Below, piece by piece: positions 25,831-33,821 of a DNA stretch of 64,000 bases. Below the pieces are notes generated by a model. That model ran no database searches. It saw only the letters and a program-made list of their open reading frames with translations, and was not told where the DNA came from. A program made the position numbers and the translations under genes. Numbering within the stretch: position 1 is the first letter of the stretch; every line of letters begins with the position of its first letter. This DNA is from Candidatus Promineofilum glycogenicum (GTDB lineage Bacteria > Chloroflexota > Anaerolineae > Promineifilales > Promineifilaceae): contig JADJHJ010000001.1 of NCBI GenBank assembly GCA_016707605.1, positions 682,001-746,000 on the forward strand, in the 5' to 3' direction.

Positions 25831-26850
25831 CTACTCGCCGGCGCTCGCACTGCCCATCGGCGGGGCAAAGCGGCCCAGCGGTGGGTCGGGGATGCCCCAG
25901 CTCTGCTGGATAAGGTAGAGCGGCCGCCCCTTCACCTCGTCATAGATGCGGCCCAGGTACTCGCCGATGATGCCCAACGAGATGAGTTGCACGCTGCCCA
26001 GGAACAGCACCGCCACCAGCGTCGTCGCCTGCCCCAGCAGCGGCTCGTGCGGCCCCAGCAGGCGCACCAGGACGACGGCCAGAATGGCCACGGCGCTGAC
26101 CGCGGCCATGACAAAGCCGATGATGGTCGCCAGTTGCAGCGGGAAGTAGGAGAAGCTGGTGATGGCGTCGAGGGCGAAGGGCAGCATCTTCTTGACGCTG
26201 GTGAACTTGGCCTCGCCGGCGTAGCGCGCCTCGCGGTGGTACTCGACGCCGATCTGCCGGAAGCCAATCCACGGCACCATGCCCCGCAGAAAGCGGTTGC
26301 GTTCGTTCATGCCGCGCAGCGAGTTGACCACGCGCCGATCCAGCAGCCGGAAGTCGCCCGTGTCCAGCGGGATGTTGATGCTGGTGATGCGGTGGATGAG
26401 GCGATAGAACAACTTGGCCGTGGTCACCTTGAACCACGTCTCCCCCTCGCGGCTGGCGCGCACGCCATAGACCACGTCGTAGCCGGCGCGCCATTGGGCC
26501 AACATGGCCGGGTAGACCTCCGGCGGGTCTTGCAGGTCGGCGTCGGTCAGGATGACGGCATCGCCGCGGGCGCAGTCCAGGCCGGCGGTGGCGGCGATCT
26601 GGAAGCCGAAGTTGCGCGAGAAGCTCAGCCCCTTGACGCGCTCATCGGCGGCGTGCAGGCGGGCGATCACCTCGGCCGAGCGGTCGCGGCTGCCGTCGTT
26701 GACCAGCACCAGCTCCCACGTCTCCCCCGCGCCATCGAGCACGGCGCGCACCCGTTCGTAGAGCGCGTCGAGCACGCCCTCCTCATTATAGACCGGCGCG
26801 ACGATTGAGATCAGTTCGTTGCTCTTGTCCACCCGAAACTCAAACCTCAA
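25831..26850 (-). CDS. Family 2 glycosyltransferase, DPM1/GtrB type
   Basis: 339 residues. The GT2 domain has IVAPVYNEEGVLD at the start, LVNDGSRDRS and the metal-binding LTDADLQDPPE (DxD region). Two C-terminal membrane helices (about 237-262 and 270-295) match bactoprenyl-phosphate glucosyl or mannosyl transferases that charge lipid carriers for surface glycans. It overlaps the EEP gene by 11 bases, so the two are coupled. The sugar donor is not known; UDP-glucose is plausible. Confidence 0.88.
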   Translation of the reverse strand: MRFEFRVDKSNELISIVAPVYNEEGVLDALYERVRAVLDGAGETWELVLVNDGSRDRSAEVIARLHAADERVKGLSFSRNFGFQIAATAGLDCARGDAVILTDADLQDPPEVYPAMLAQWRAGYDVVYGVRASREGETWFKVTTAKLFYRLIHRITSINIPLDTGDFRLLDRRVVNSLRGMNERNRFLRGMVPWIGFRQIGVEYHREARYAGEAKFTSVKKMLPFALDAITSFSYFPLQLATIIGFVMAAVSAVAILAVVLVRLLGPHEPLLGQATTLVAVLFLGSVQLISLGIIGEYLGRIYDEVKGRPLYLIQQSWGIPDPPLGRFAPPMGSASAGE

Positions 26851-27622
26851 GCCCGATCAACAAACCGACGTGATCGGACGGATATAGCGTGTCATCGTCG
26901 GGCGCGGGCTTGTCCAGGAAGATCGACGCCCCTGTTACTCTATACACCGCCGGCGAAACAAAAACGTAATCCAGGCAACCGGCCCAGGTCGATGACGGCT
27001 TGACCAGATTGGTCGGATAAGTCGCCAGCGGATCGCGGCCGCGCACCTCGGCATAGGCCGAGCGGTACGACTGGCGCATGAAGGTGATGGCCGGGCCATC
27101 GGGCGTCTCGTTGAAGTCGCCGGCGATGATCTGTAGCGGCACACGCCGCTTATCGTTGAGCCAGCCCACCAGGGCCATGGCCTGCTCCAGTCGCGCTTCG
27201 CGATCGGCGGCCTCATGATGCAGGTGAACGCTGACAAAGTCAAGCGATTGGCGGCGCGACCCGGCGGCCCCGGCCGGCAGTTCGACGTTGACGCGCAGGG
27301 CCACGCGCCCCTCGAAGCCCAGCGGCAGCACGTCGTGGTAGATGATGGGCAGCCGCGAGAGGACGCCGACGGCCTCCAGGCTGTAGCGAGCGGCGGCGCG
27401 ACGAGCCTGCACGACCTGATAGGGGCGGCGCGAATCGCCGGTCAGGCGGATGTTGACCTGCCGCGCCAGCCAGCCGGCCTGGCCCACGCCCAGGCTGATC
27501 TCCTGCAGAGCGACAATGTCGGGCTGGGCGTCCACCAGTTGGCCGACGAGCAGGTGGCGGCGGGCCAACCAGCGATCGGCGCGGTGGTGCAGGTTGATGG
27601 TGGCGGCGGTGAAGGAGAACAT
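26840..27622 (-). CDS. Endonuclease/exonuclease/phosphatase (EEP) family protein
   Basis: 260 residues of the EEP fold. ATINLHHRADRW opens the domain, DIVALQEISLG holds the catalytic Glu, FVSVHLHHE and IIAGDFNETPDG (catalytic Asp-Asn) follow, and LDYVFVSP and YPSDHVGLLI end with the catalytic His. It has no signal peptide. Targets in this family range from DNA to phospholipids or inositol phosphates and cannot be chosen here. Confidence 0.85.
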   Translation of the reverse strand: MFSFTAATINLHHRADRWLARRHLLVGQLVDAQPDIVALQEISLGVGQAGWLARQVNIRLTGDSRRPYQVVQARRAAARYSLEAVGVLSRLPIIYHDVLPLGFEGRVALRVNVELPAGAAGSRRQSLDFVSVHLHHEAADREARLEQAMALVGWLNDKRRVPLQIIAGDFNETPDGPAITFMRQSYRSAYAEVRGRDPLATYPTNLVKPSSTWAGCLDYVFVSPAVYRVTGASIFLDKPAPDDDTLYPSDHVGLLIGLEV

Positions 27623-27631
27623 GGAAGAGAG

Positions 27632-27727
27632 TTAACAGTAGACAGTTGACAGTTGTCAGTAATCAGTTGTCGTCGGCCGTTATTGGGAAATGATTACTGA
27701 CAACTGTCAACTAACAACTGTCAACTA
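27632..27727. repeat. Inverted repeat with ACAGTTG heptamer arms
   Basis: Units of GACAGTTG/TTGTCAG in the left arm, and CAACTGT/ACTGTCA in the right arm, flank a short loop between EEP and the glycoside hydrolase. TTGTCAG is the same heptamer seen in some cyanobacterial short tandem repeats. Confidence 0.85.
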
Positions 27728-27730
27728 TTC

Positions 27731-29236
27731 TCAGTCAAGAGAAATAGTGAACGCCCCGGCGGGCACGGCCGACTGGATGACCTCGCTGCCGTTGTGGAGG
27801 ATGAGGGTCAGCGGCGCGTCGCTGCGCAGGCGCACCGTTGCGCCGTCGCTCAACAGGTCCAGCGTGCCCTCGTCGCCGAGAGGCAGGCCGCGCACGCCAT
27901 AGTGGGGGCGCTCCAAATGCCGCCGCCACGTCACCTGGCGCAGCGGCCAATCGACCCAGACGCCGATCACGTTTTCCAGCAGCATGGCGATGAACGCCGC
28001 GGCCGTCTGCCCGGCGGCGTCTTCCTCGGCCGGCTCGCCGGGGCCAAGGTCTTCGGGCGCGTAATGGCTCCACAGGTGGCCGGTTGTTTCGTATAGCTGA
28101 CTAACGGCATCGATGTGGGTCAGGGCCAGCTTGTGGGCCAGCCCGTGCTGCTCGTTCAGGCCCAACCCGCGCAGCACCATGTAGGTCAGTGCCGGCCAGA
28201 CGCCGCCGCGCCAGCCGTTGCCGGTGCGGGCGTTGTAGGCCTCGTCGTCGGCGGCCAGGCTGGGCAGCACGGTGGGGGTGCGGAACGACCACGTATCGCG
28301 CAGGTGTTGGATGAACGGCGTCAGGCGGGTCTTGGGGATGAGTTGGCCGTCGAGCAGCGCCCAGTAGGCGGCGATGCTCTTCACCGGGCTAAAGCGGCCG
28401 TCCGGGCCGACGTCCTGATAAAAGCCCAGTTCCTCGTTCCAGAACGTATCGTTGAACGTCTGCATCAACGCGCGGCGCTCGATGGACACCTCGTCGGCCA
28501 GCGTTTGTTCGCCCAACAACACGGCCATGCGCTCCAGCAGCGCCGCGTCGAGCGCCGCCTGGGCGGTGGCGTCCACCCACGACCAATGGGCGTGGTGGTG
28601 GCGTCCGCCGGGCACGCGCGGCTGATTGACCAGGCCGCTGCTGTGGCCGGTGGCCCAGTAGAGGCCGTTGGGCCAGGTGCGGTTGGCGCGGCACCAGCGA
28701 TGGTAGGCCAGCAGCGGCGGCAAGACGGCGGCAATGCGCGACGCGTCGCCCGTCAGCCGGAAGCGCCGCCACTCGGCCCAGGCCAGCAGCGCCGGGCCGG
28801 TGCTGTCCGGCTCATAGGGCAAATGGCGGTCGTCGCCGTCGGCCGGGTCGAGCGCCCGGCAGATGAAGCCGTCGTCGTGCTGGCGGGCGTAGAAGTTGTC
28901 GAGGATGTCGATGAGGGCTGTCGTGCCGGGCGCGTAGCCGGAGAGCTGCGCGGCGAAGGCGGCGGCGCCTATCTCGATTGATCCGACCGCCGCCGGTTGC
29001 AAGTAGGGGCCAACCAGGCGCGACCTCGGCGCTGGTGGGCAGAGACAGGCCCACAAACGCTCCCAGGCCGACCAGTAGAGGCGCTCGTAGGCGGGGTCGT
29101 CGGGCAGGACGGGGACGGGCAGGCGCGGCCGAACGTCGGCGAAGGGGGCCGGGGGTGGGTAGGCGCGCTCCTGCCCCGCGCGGAAGGCGTTGCGCTCGAC
29201 GAGCGGCTCGGGCGGGGGCGGGAGCTTGGAGGCCAT
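27731..29236 (-). CDS. MGH1-type glycoside hydrolase (trehalase/GH63-like)
   Basis: 501 residues, an (alpha/alpha)6 barrel of the MGH1/trehalase-like clan. FICRALDPADGD, YEPDSTGPALLAWAEWR, NQPRVPGGRHHHAHWSWVDAT, NGWRGGVWPALTYMVLRGL and the C-terminal LWSHYAPED are recognisable family stretches. A beta-sandwich-like C-terminal part (about 440-501) follows. No signal peptide, so cytoplasmic. Likely substrates are mannosylglycerate, glucosylglycerate or trehalose-type solutes; this is family inference only. Confidence 0.78.
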   Translation of the reverse strand: MASKLPPPPEPLVERNAFRAGQERAYPPPAPFADVRPRLPVPVLPDDPAYERLYWSAWERLWACLCPPAPRSRLVGPYLQPAAVGSIEIGAAAFAAQLSGYAPGTTALIDILDNFYARQHDDGFICRALDPADGDDRHLPYEPDSTGPALLAWAEWRRFRLTGDASRIAAVLPPLLAYHRWCRANRTWPNGLYWATGHSSGLVNQPRVPGGRHHHAHWSWVDATAQAALDAALLERMAVLLGEQTLADEVSIERRALMQTFNDTFWNEELGFYQDVGPDGRFSPVKSIAAYWALLDGQLIPKTRLTPFIQHLRDTWSFRTPTVLPSLAADDEAYNARTGNGWRGGVWPALTYMVLRGLGLNEQHGLAHKLALTHIDAVSQLYETTGHLWSHYAPEDLGPGEPAEEDAAGQTAAAFIAMLLENVIGVWVDWPLRQVTWRRHLERPHYGVRGLPLGDEGTLDLLSDGATVRLRSDAPLTLILHNGSEVIQSAVPAGAFTISLD

Positions 29237-29239
29237 TGG

Positions 29240-29326
29240 CGTAGGTCAGTAGGTCAGTAGGTCAGTAGGTCAGGGCAGTGCTGCGTTATGCGCCTCTTCT
29301 GACTTACTGACCTACTGCCCTACTGA
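29240..29326. repeat. Inverted repeat with GTCAGTAG octamer arms (copy 1)
   Basis: Four GTAGGTCA units in the left arm and ACTGACCT units in the right arm. Copies occur at 30647-30733 and 38072-38133. Confidence 0.88.
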
Positions 29327-29337
29327 ATACTTTGCTG

Positions 29338-30630
29338 CTACGGCGCTATCTCTTCAATGGTAATGCGCGCAATGGCGTCGCCGGCGGGGGCGTTGGGGTT
29401 ACGCGACGGGTCGCGGGGGGTGATCGCCTCGACGACGTCCATGCCCTCGATGACCCGGCCGAAGATGGTGTAGGAGCCGTCGAGCTGGCTGACGTCGCCG
29501 TAGGTGATGTACCACTGGCTGCCGTTGGTGTTCGGCCCGGCGTTGGCCATGGCCACGATGCCCTTCTCGCTGTGCGACAGGCTGCGGTCGATCTCGTTGG
29601 GGATCATGTAGCCGGGGCCGCCGCGGCCGGTGCCGCTGGGATCGCCCGTCTGGGCCACGAAGCCGGACAGCACGCGATGGAAGGTGACGCCGTCGAACCA
29701 GCCCTCGCGGGCCAGGAAGACGAAGCTGTTGACCGTCTGCGGCGCGGACTTGGGCAGCAGTTCGATGGTGAACGTGCCGCCGTTGGCCATTTCGACGTGG
29801 GCCAGATAGCGGGCGTCGCTGTTGATGCTCATCGCCGGCGCGGCCTTGTACTGTCGCGCGGCCAAATCCTGTATTTTCTTTTCGTCTCTCACAAAAGCCT
29901 CCCAGTCTTCAAACTCGCGGGGCAGATTCTCGCCGGGGATTGGCTGCCCGTTGACGATGGCCGACGGCGTGCCGGGCAAGCCCAACGCGGCGGCCTCTTG
30001 CTCCGAGTTAGTGACGTAATCGGCGAAATCGCCGTTGTCGAGCGCGGCGGCGAACGCCTCGCCGTCCAACTCCAGTTCCACGGCCAGGTCAATGAAGAAC
30101 TGCCGCGCCGCGGCAGTGTCGAGCGCGCTCCACTCGGACTGGCGCTCGAACAGGGCGTCGTGGTACTCCCAGAACTTGCCCTGCGCGCCGGCGGCCTCGG
30201 CCGCCTCGGCCGACTTCTGGGCGTTGGGATGGATGCTCGTCAGCGGAAAGTGACGGTAGATTACCTGGACATCTTCGGGGTAAGCGTCTGCCAGACGCTT
30301 TAGCAGGGGGGCGAACCCTGCGCAGCCCGGTCACTGGAAGTCGCCATACTCGATGATGGTGACCGCCGGACTGTCCAAATCGCCCAACTTCCAATCGCGC
30401 TCGCGGGCCAGGGTGGGGTCGTCGGCCGGCGCGGCGGTGTCGGCCGGGGTTGCGGCTTCCTCGCCGGTGCTGGCCACTGTGGCCGGGGCGTCGGTAGCGG
30501 CAGCCGTCGTCGGCGCGGCGGCGTCCGCGCCCGGCTCGGCCACGTCGGCCGGAGCAAAGTCGTCGCCGCCCGAAGCGCAGGCCGCCAGCAGAAGCAGCAG
30601 GGGAATGAGTAAGGTGAGGATTCGTTTCAT
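29338..30630 (-). CDS. DsbA-like thioredoxin/cyclophilin lipoprotein with in-frame TGA (candidate selenoprotein)
   Basis: One frame of 430 codons from ATG at 30630 to 29338, broken only by TGA at codon 100 (30333-30331). A lipoprotein signal (LLLLLAAC) and a Thr/Ala-rich linker lead to a DsbA/thioredoxin domain (about 85-255) whose active site reads GDFQ-(TGA)-PGC. The TGA replaces exactly the first Cys of C-x-x-C. YRHFPLTSIHPNAQ and LGLPGTPSAIVNGQ (cis-Pro loop) complete the fold. From about 270 a cyclophilin peptidyl-prolyl isomerase follows (VTFHRVLSGFVAQTGDP, NTNGSQWYITY, FGRVIEGMDVV). A hairpin 30 bases after the TGA could act as a bacterial SECIS. It likely works outside the membrane in disulfide handling and folding. 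Alternatives: nonsense mutation or base error (TGC/TGT). Confidence 0.8.
30282..30300 (-). promoter_or_regulatory. Candidate bacterial SECIS hairpin
   Basis: On the mRNA AAGCGUCU-GGC-AGACGCUU forms an eight-pair stem beginning 30 bases after the UGA. The apical loop begins about 37-38 bases after the UGA and has G in its first two positions, at the edge of the range described for bacterial SECIS elements. Codons in the hairpin (CTA, CGT, GCA, GCT) differ from the GC-ending codons used around it. Confidence 0.45.
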
Positions 30631-30646
30631 AGGCAGTCTTTCCTCA

Positions 30647-30733
30647 GTAAGTCAGTAGGTCAGTAGATCAGTAAGCCAGTAGGTCAGTGCTCAGTCCAAA
30701 CTGACCCACTGACCTACTGATTTACTGACCTAC
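30647..30733. repeat. Inverted repeat with GTCAGTAG octamer arms (copy 2)
   Basis: Tandem GTCAGTAG-like units and their complements lie between pnp and the candidate selenoprotein gene. Confidence 0.85.
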
Positions 30734-30741
30734 TACGCTTT

Positions 30742-32955
30742 CTAGCGACGCGGGCCGCCGCGACGGTCGCCGCCGCCGCCGCCGCGCCGGTCGCCACCGT
30801 TGCCGCCGCGCGGGCCGCCGCTGCTCTTGCGGGCCGAGTCCTGGGCGCGGGCCTCATCGAGGCTCCAGCCTTCCAGCACCGCCCGCCGCGACAGGCGAAT
30901 CTTGCCCTCGCTGCTGACGTCGGTGACCATGACCATGACCTCGTCGCCCATGTGCACGGCGTCCTCGACCTTTTGCAGGTGCTCGGTCGCCAGCTGGGAG
31001 ATGTGGACCATGCCGTCCTGGCCGGGCGTCAACTCGACGAAGACGCCGAAGTCGGTGATGCGCACGACCTTGCCGGTGAACATTTCGCCCGGCTCCGGGT
31101 CGTGGGACAGGGCGTGGATGCGCTCCAGCGCCGCCTCGGCCTTCAGGCCATCGACGCCGGCCACGAAGACCGTGCCGTCGTCCTGGATGTCGACCGAGAC
31201 CTCGAACTCCTCTTCCAGACCGCGGATGGTGGCCCCGCCCTTGCCGATGATGGCCCCGATCTTCTCCGGGTCGACCTTGATCGTCAGCATCCGCGGCGCG
31301 TACTTGCTCAGTTCCTGGCGCGGCGCGGCGATGGTGGCCAACATGCTGTCGAGGATCTGCATCCGGCCGACGTGGGCCTGCTCCAGCGCCTGCGACATGA
31401 TGCCCATGTCCAGGCCGCTGATCTTGATGTCCATCTGCAGGGCGGTGATGCCCTCGCTGGTGCCGGCGACCTTGAAGTCCATGTCGCCCAGATGATCCTC
31501 AAGCCCCTGGATGTCGGTCAGCACGGCGTACTTCGTGCCGTCGGTGACGAGGCCCATAGCCACGCCGGCCACCGGCCGCTTGATGGGCACGCCGCAGTCC
31601 ATCAGCGCCAGGCTGCTGGCGCAGACGCTGGCCTGGCTAGTGCTGCCGTTAGACGACAGCACTTCGGACACGACGCGGATGGTGTAGGGGAACTCCGCCT
31701 CCGACGGGATCATCGGCAGCAGGGCGTTCTCGGCCAGCGCGCCGTGGCCGATCTCGCGCCGGCGCGGGCCGCGCATGGGCCACGTCTCGCCGGTGGAGAA
31801 GGGCGGGAAGTTGTAGTGGTGCATGTAGCGGCGGCTGTCTTCGGGCGACAGGCCGTCGAGCTTCTGTGCCTCGCGCGGCGTGCCCAGGGCGACGATGGAC
31901 AGCACTTGCGTCTGGCCGCGCTGGAACAGGCCGGAGCCGTGGGCGCGCGGGCTGAGGCCGACTTCGGACGACAGCGGCCGGATGGTGGTGTAGTCGCGGC
32001 CGTCGGGGCGAATCCCTTCGTACAGGATGCGCTGGCGCACGGCCTTCTTGATCTCGTCGGCGAAGATCTCGCGCACCGCCTTGGGGTCGGTGGTTTCGTC
32101 TTCGGCCAGGAAGCTATTGACGACCTCGTCGCGCAGCGCGTCGAGGGCCTCGTTGCGCTCTTCGCGCTCGGTGGTCTGGGCGATGGTCTCGGCGATGCGG
32201 CCGGCGATGCGGCTCTTGGTCGTCTCGGCCAGCGTCGGGTCGGAAGCGACGACGGTCGGCTCGCGCTTCGGCTTGCCCACGGCGGCGCGCATCTCGTCCA
32301 GCAGGGTGATGATCGGTTGCAGCGCCTCGTGGCCAAAGGCCAGGGCGCGCACCATCATCTCTTCGGGCACTTCGTTGGCCGACGCTTCGACCATGATGAT
32401 GGCGTCGCGCGAGCCGGCCAGGCGCAGGTCGAGCTGGCTGCTGGCCATCTCTTCGACGGTCGGGTCGGCGACGAACTGGCCGTCGATGTAGCCGACGCGG
32501 ACGGCGCCAATCGGCCCGTTCCAGGGCACGTCGGAGATGGTCAGCGCGGCGCTGGCGGCGTTGACCGACATGATGTCCAGAAGATGGATGCTGTCGGACG
32601 ACAGGGTGGTGACGATGACCTGCACTTCGTTACGCATGCCGTCGGGGAAGAGCGGCCGCAGCGGGCGGTCGGTCAGGCGGCTGGTCAACACCGCCTCGGT
32701 GGTCGGCTTGCCTTCGCGGCGGAAGAACCCGCCGGGAATGCGGCCGGCGGCGTACATCTTCTCCTCGAAGTCGACGCTGAGGGGGAAGAAGTCCAGTCCC
32801 TCGCGGATGTTCTTCGACATGGTGGCCGTGGCCAGCAGCAGCGACTCGCCGACGCGCAGGGTGATGGCCCCGCCCGCCTGCTCGGCCAGCTTGCCGGTGG
32901 CGATGGTGAGCTGATGCCGGCCCACCGTGGTTGTAAATACTGATTCGGAATTCAT
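30742..32955 (-). CDS. pnp: Polyribonucleotide nucleotidyltransferase
   Basis: Phosphorolytic 3'-5' exoribonuclease of the degradosome, 737 residues. Two RNase PH domains (MYAAGRIPGGFFRREGKP in the first; GSGLFQRGQTQVLSIVALG and MDFKVAGTSEGITALQMDIK in the second) are followed by a KH domain (IGAIIGKGGATIRGLEEE) and an S1 domain (VVRITDFGVFVELTPGQDGMVHISQL). The tail is an Arg-Gly-rich RGG-like stretch of about 30 residues, unusual for PNPase. Start at 32955 (MNSESVF); the longer frame upstream is not conserved. It lies downstream of rpsO as in many bacteria, but with a terminator in between. Confidence 0.97.
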   Translation of the reverse strand: MNSESVFTTTVGRHQLTIATGKLAEQAGGAITLRVGESLLLATATMSKNIREGLDFFPLSVDFEEKMYAAGRIPGGFFRREGKPTTEAVLTSRLTDRPLRPLFPDGMRNEVQVIVTTLSSDSIHLLDIMSVNAASAALTISDVPWNGPIGAVRVGYIDGQFVADPTVEEMASSQLDLRLAGSRDAIIMVEASANEVPEEMMVRALAFGHEALQPIITLLDEMRAAVGKPKREPTVVASDPTLAETTKSRIAGRIAETIAQTTEREERNEALDALRDEVVNSFLAEDETTDPKAVREIFADEIKKAVRQRILYEGIRPDGRDYTTIRPLSSEVGLSPRAHGSGLFQRGQTQVLSIVALGTPREAQKLDGLSPEDSRRYMHHYNFPPFSTGETWPMRGPRRREIGHGALAENALLPMIPSEAEFPYTIRVVSEVLSSNGSTSQASVCASSLALMDCGVPIKRPVAGVAMGLVTDGTKYAVLTDIQGLEDHLGDMDFKVAGTSEGITALQMDIKISGLDMGIMSQALEQAHVGRMQILDSMLATIAAPRQELSKYAPRMLTIKVDPEKIGAIIGKGGATIRGLEEEFEVSVDIQDDGTVFVAGVDGLKAEAALERIHALSHDPEPGEMFTGKVVRITDFGVFVELTPGQDGMVHISQLATEHLQKVEDAVHMGDEVMVMVTDVSSEGKIRLSRRAVLEGWSLDEARAQDSARKSSGGPRGGNGGDRRGGGGGDRRGGPRR

Positions 32956-33292
32956 TCTTATTTCTCTTGTGCTAGACGTGGGCCACAGGCAACGGGCTAC
33001 CAAGGGCCGATCCTCACGCGAAGAACGCAAAGAGCGCCAAGGGCGCTAAACAGAACCTATTCGGCGGTTCCGGCGTCCTGTGCGTCCTTTGCGCAGGGTT
33101 GGCAATTCTGTAGTCCGTGTAATCTGTGGATGCTCTCTCGATAGGGGGAGCAGGTGTGGGGTTAGGGACTGGGGATTGGCTCCTACGCCCCGATTGGCGT
33201 AAGCGACAATACCCAATTCCTAAACCCGGCCGCTTCTCTGCTCCTAAATAAAGAGAAGGGCGAACCATCGCCCTTCTCATCACTAAACTCGA
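32956..33292. other. rpsO-pnp intergenic region
   Basis: Holds the rpsO terminator (33244-33278), a degenerate ACGCAAAG-family repeat (about 33013-33105) and no gene. No clear pnp promoter is seen; pnp may depend on read-through from rpsO or on a weak promoter. Confidence 0.6.
33244..33278 (-). terminator. Rho-independent terminator after rpsO
   Basis: On the minus strand an 11-pair stem (GAGAAGGGCGA with TCGCCCTTCTC) and four-base loop are followed by TTTATTTA, 15 bases after the rpsO stop. It may act as an attenuator between rpsO and pnp. Confidence 0.88.
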
Positions 33293-33562
33293 TTAACGAC
33301 GCAGGCCCAGGCGACCCAGAATGGTGCGATAGCGGTCGGGGTGTTCCTTCCGCAGATAGGCCAGCATCCGGCGGCGCTTGCCGACCAGCTTGAGCAACCC
33401 ACGCCGCGAGCTTTCGTCGTGCTTGTGGGTGTTCAGGTGCTCCTGAAGCTGGCGGATGCGCTTATCCATCAGAGCGATCTGCACTTCCGGCGACCCGGTG
33501 TCGCCTTCGTGCATTCCAAAACCTTCGATCAATTCGGCTTTCTCTGCCACAGTCAAGGGCAT
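33293..33562 (-). CDS. rpsO: 30S ribosomal protein S15
   Basis: 89 residues, the normal S15 length. GFGMHEGDTGSPEVQIALM, LQEHLNTHKHDESSRRGLLKLVGKRRRMLAYLR and the C-terminal RYRTILGRLGLRR are the conserved 16S rRNA-binding regions. GGAGG nine bases before ATG 33562 fixes the start; the frame is open upstream to 33679 but that part is leader. A strong promoter and a leader hairpin precede it. Confidence 0.97.
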   Translation of the reverse strand: MPLTVAEKAELIEGFGMHEGDTGSPEVQIALMDKRIRQLQEHLNTHKHDESSRRGLLKLVGKRRRMLAYLRKEHPDRYRTILGRLGLRR

Positions 33563-33595
33563 TTCAGTTATCCTCCGTGCTTGTTGTTCATGTGT

Positions 33596-33620
33596 AGAGC
33601 CATCCCGGTGGGATAGCTCT
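33596..33620 (-). promoter_or_regulatory. Leader hairpin of rpsO (possible S15 autoregulatory site)
   Basis: On the minus strand AGAGCTATCCC-ACC-GGGATGGCTCT forms an 11-pair stem with one G-U pair, between the promoter and the ribosome-binding site. S15 is known to bind structured rpsO leaders in several bacteria. Here the role is inferred from position only. Confidence 0.5.
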
Positions 33621-33684
33621 AACGCCTCTCTAGCAGCCGGAAGGTCGTCGTGCCGATTACGTCGCGCCTTCCCGCTCAAGAGGG

Positions 33685-33712
33685 ATTATAGCGTGTGCTG
33701 GGCTGATGGCAA
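33685..33712 (-). promoter_or_regulatory. rpsO promoter
   Basis: On the minus strand TTGCCA (33712-33707), a 16-base spacer and a perfect TATAAT (33690-33685). The start would be near 33678, giving a leader of about 115 bases. Confidence 0.82.
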
Positions 33713-33821
33713 GGGGCGCGATCGGGCGTCATCGTAACCATTAAGAAAGCATGGCCCGCTGATGACGCTGACTGCGTGGATGGACGCAGATTAAGAAATA
33801 GGATTCTGGCTGTGTGGGCGT

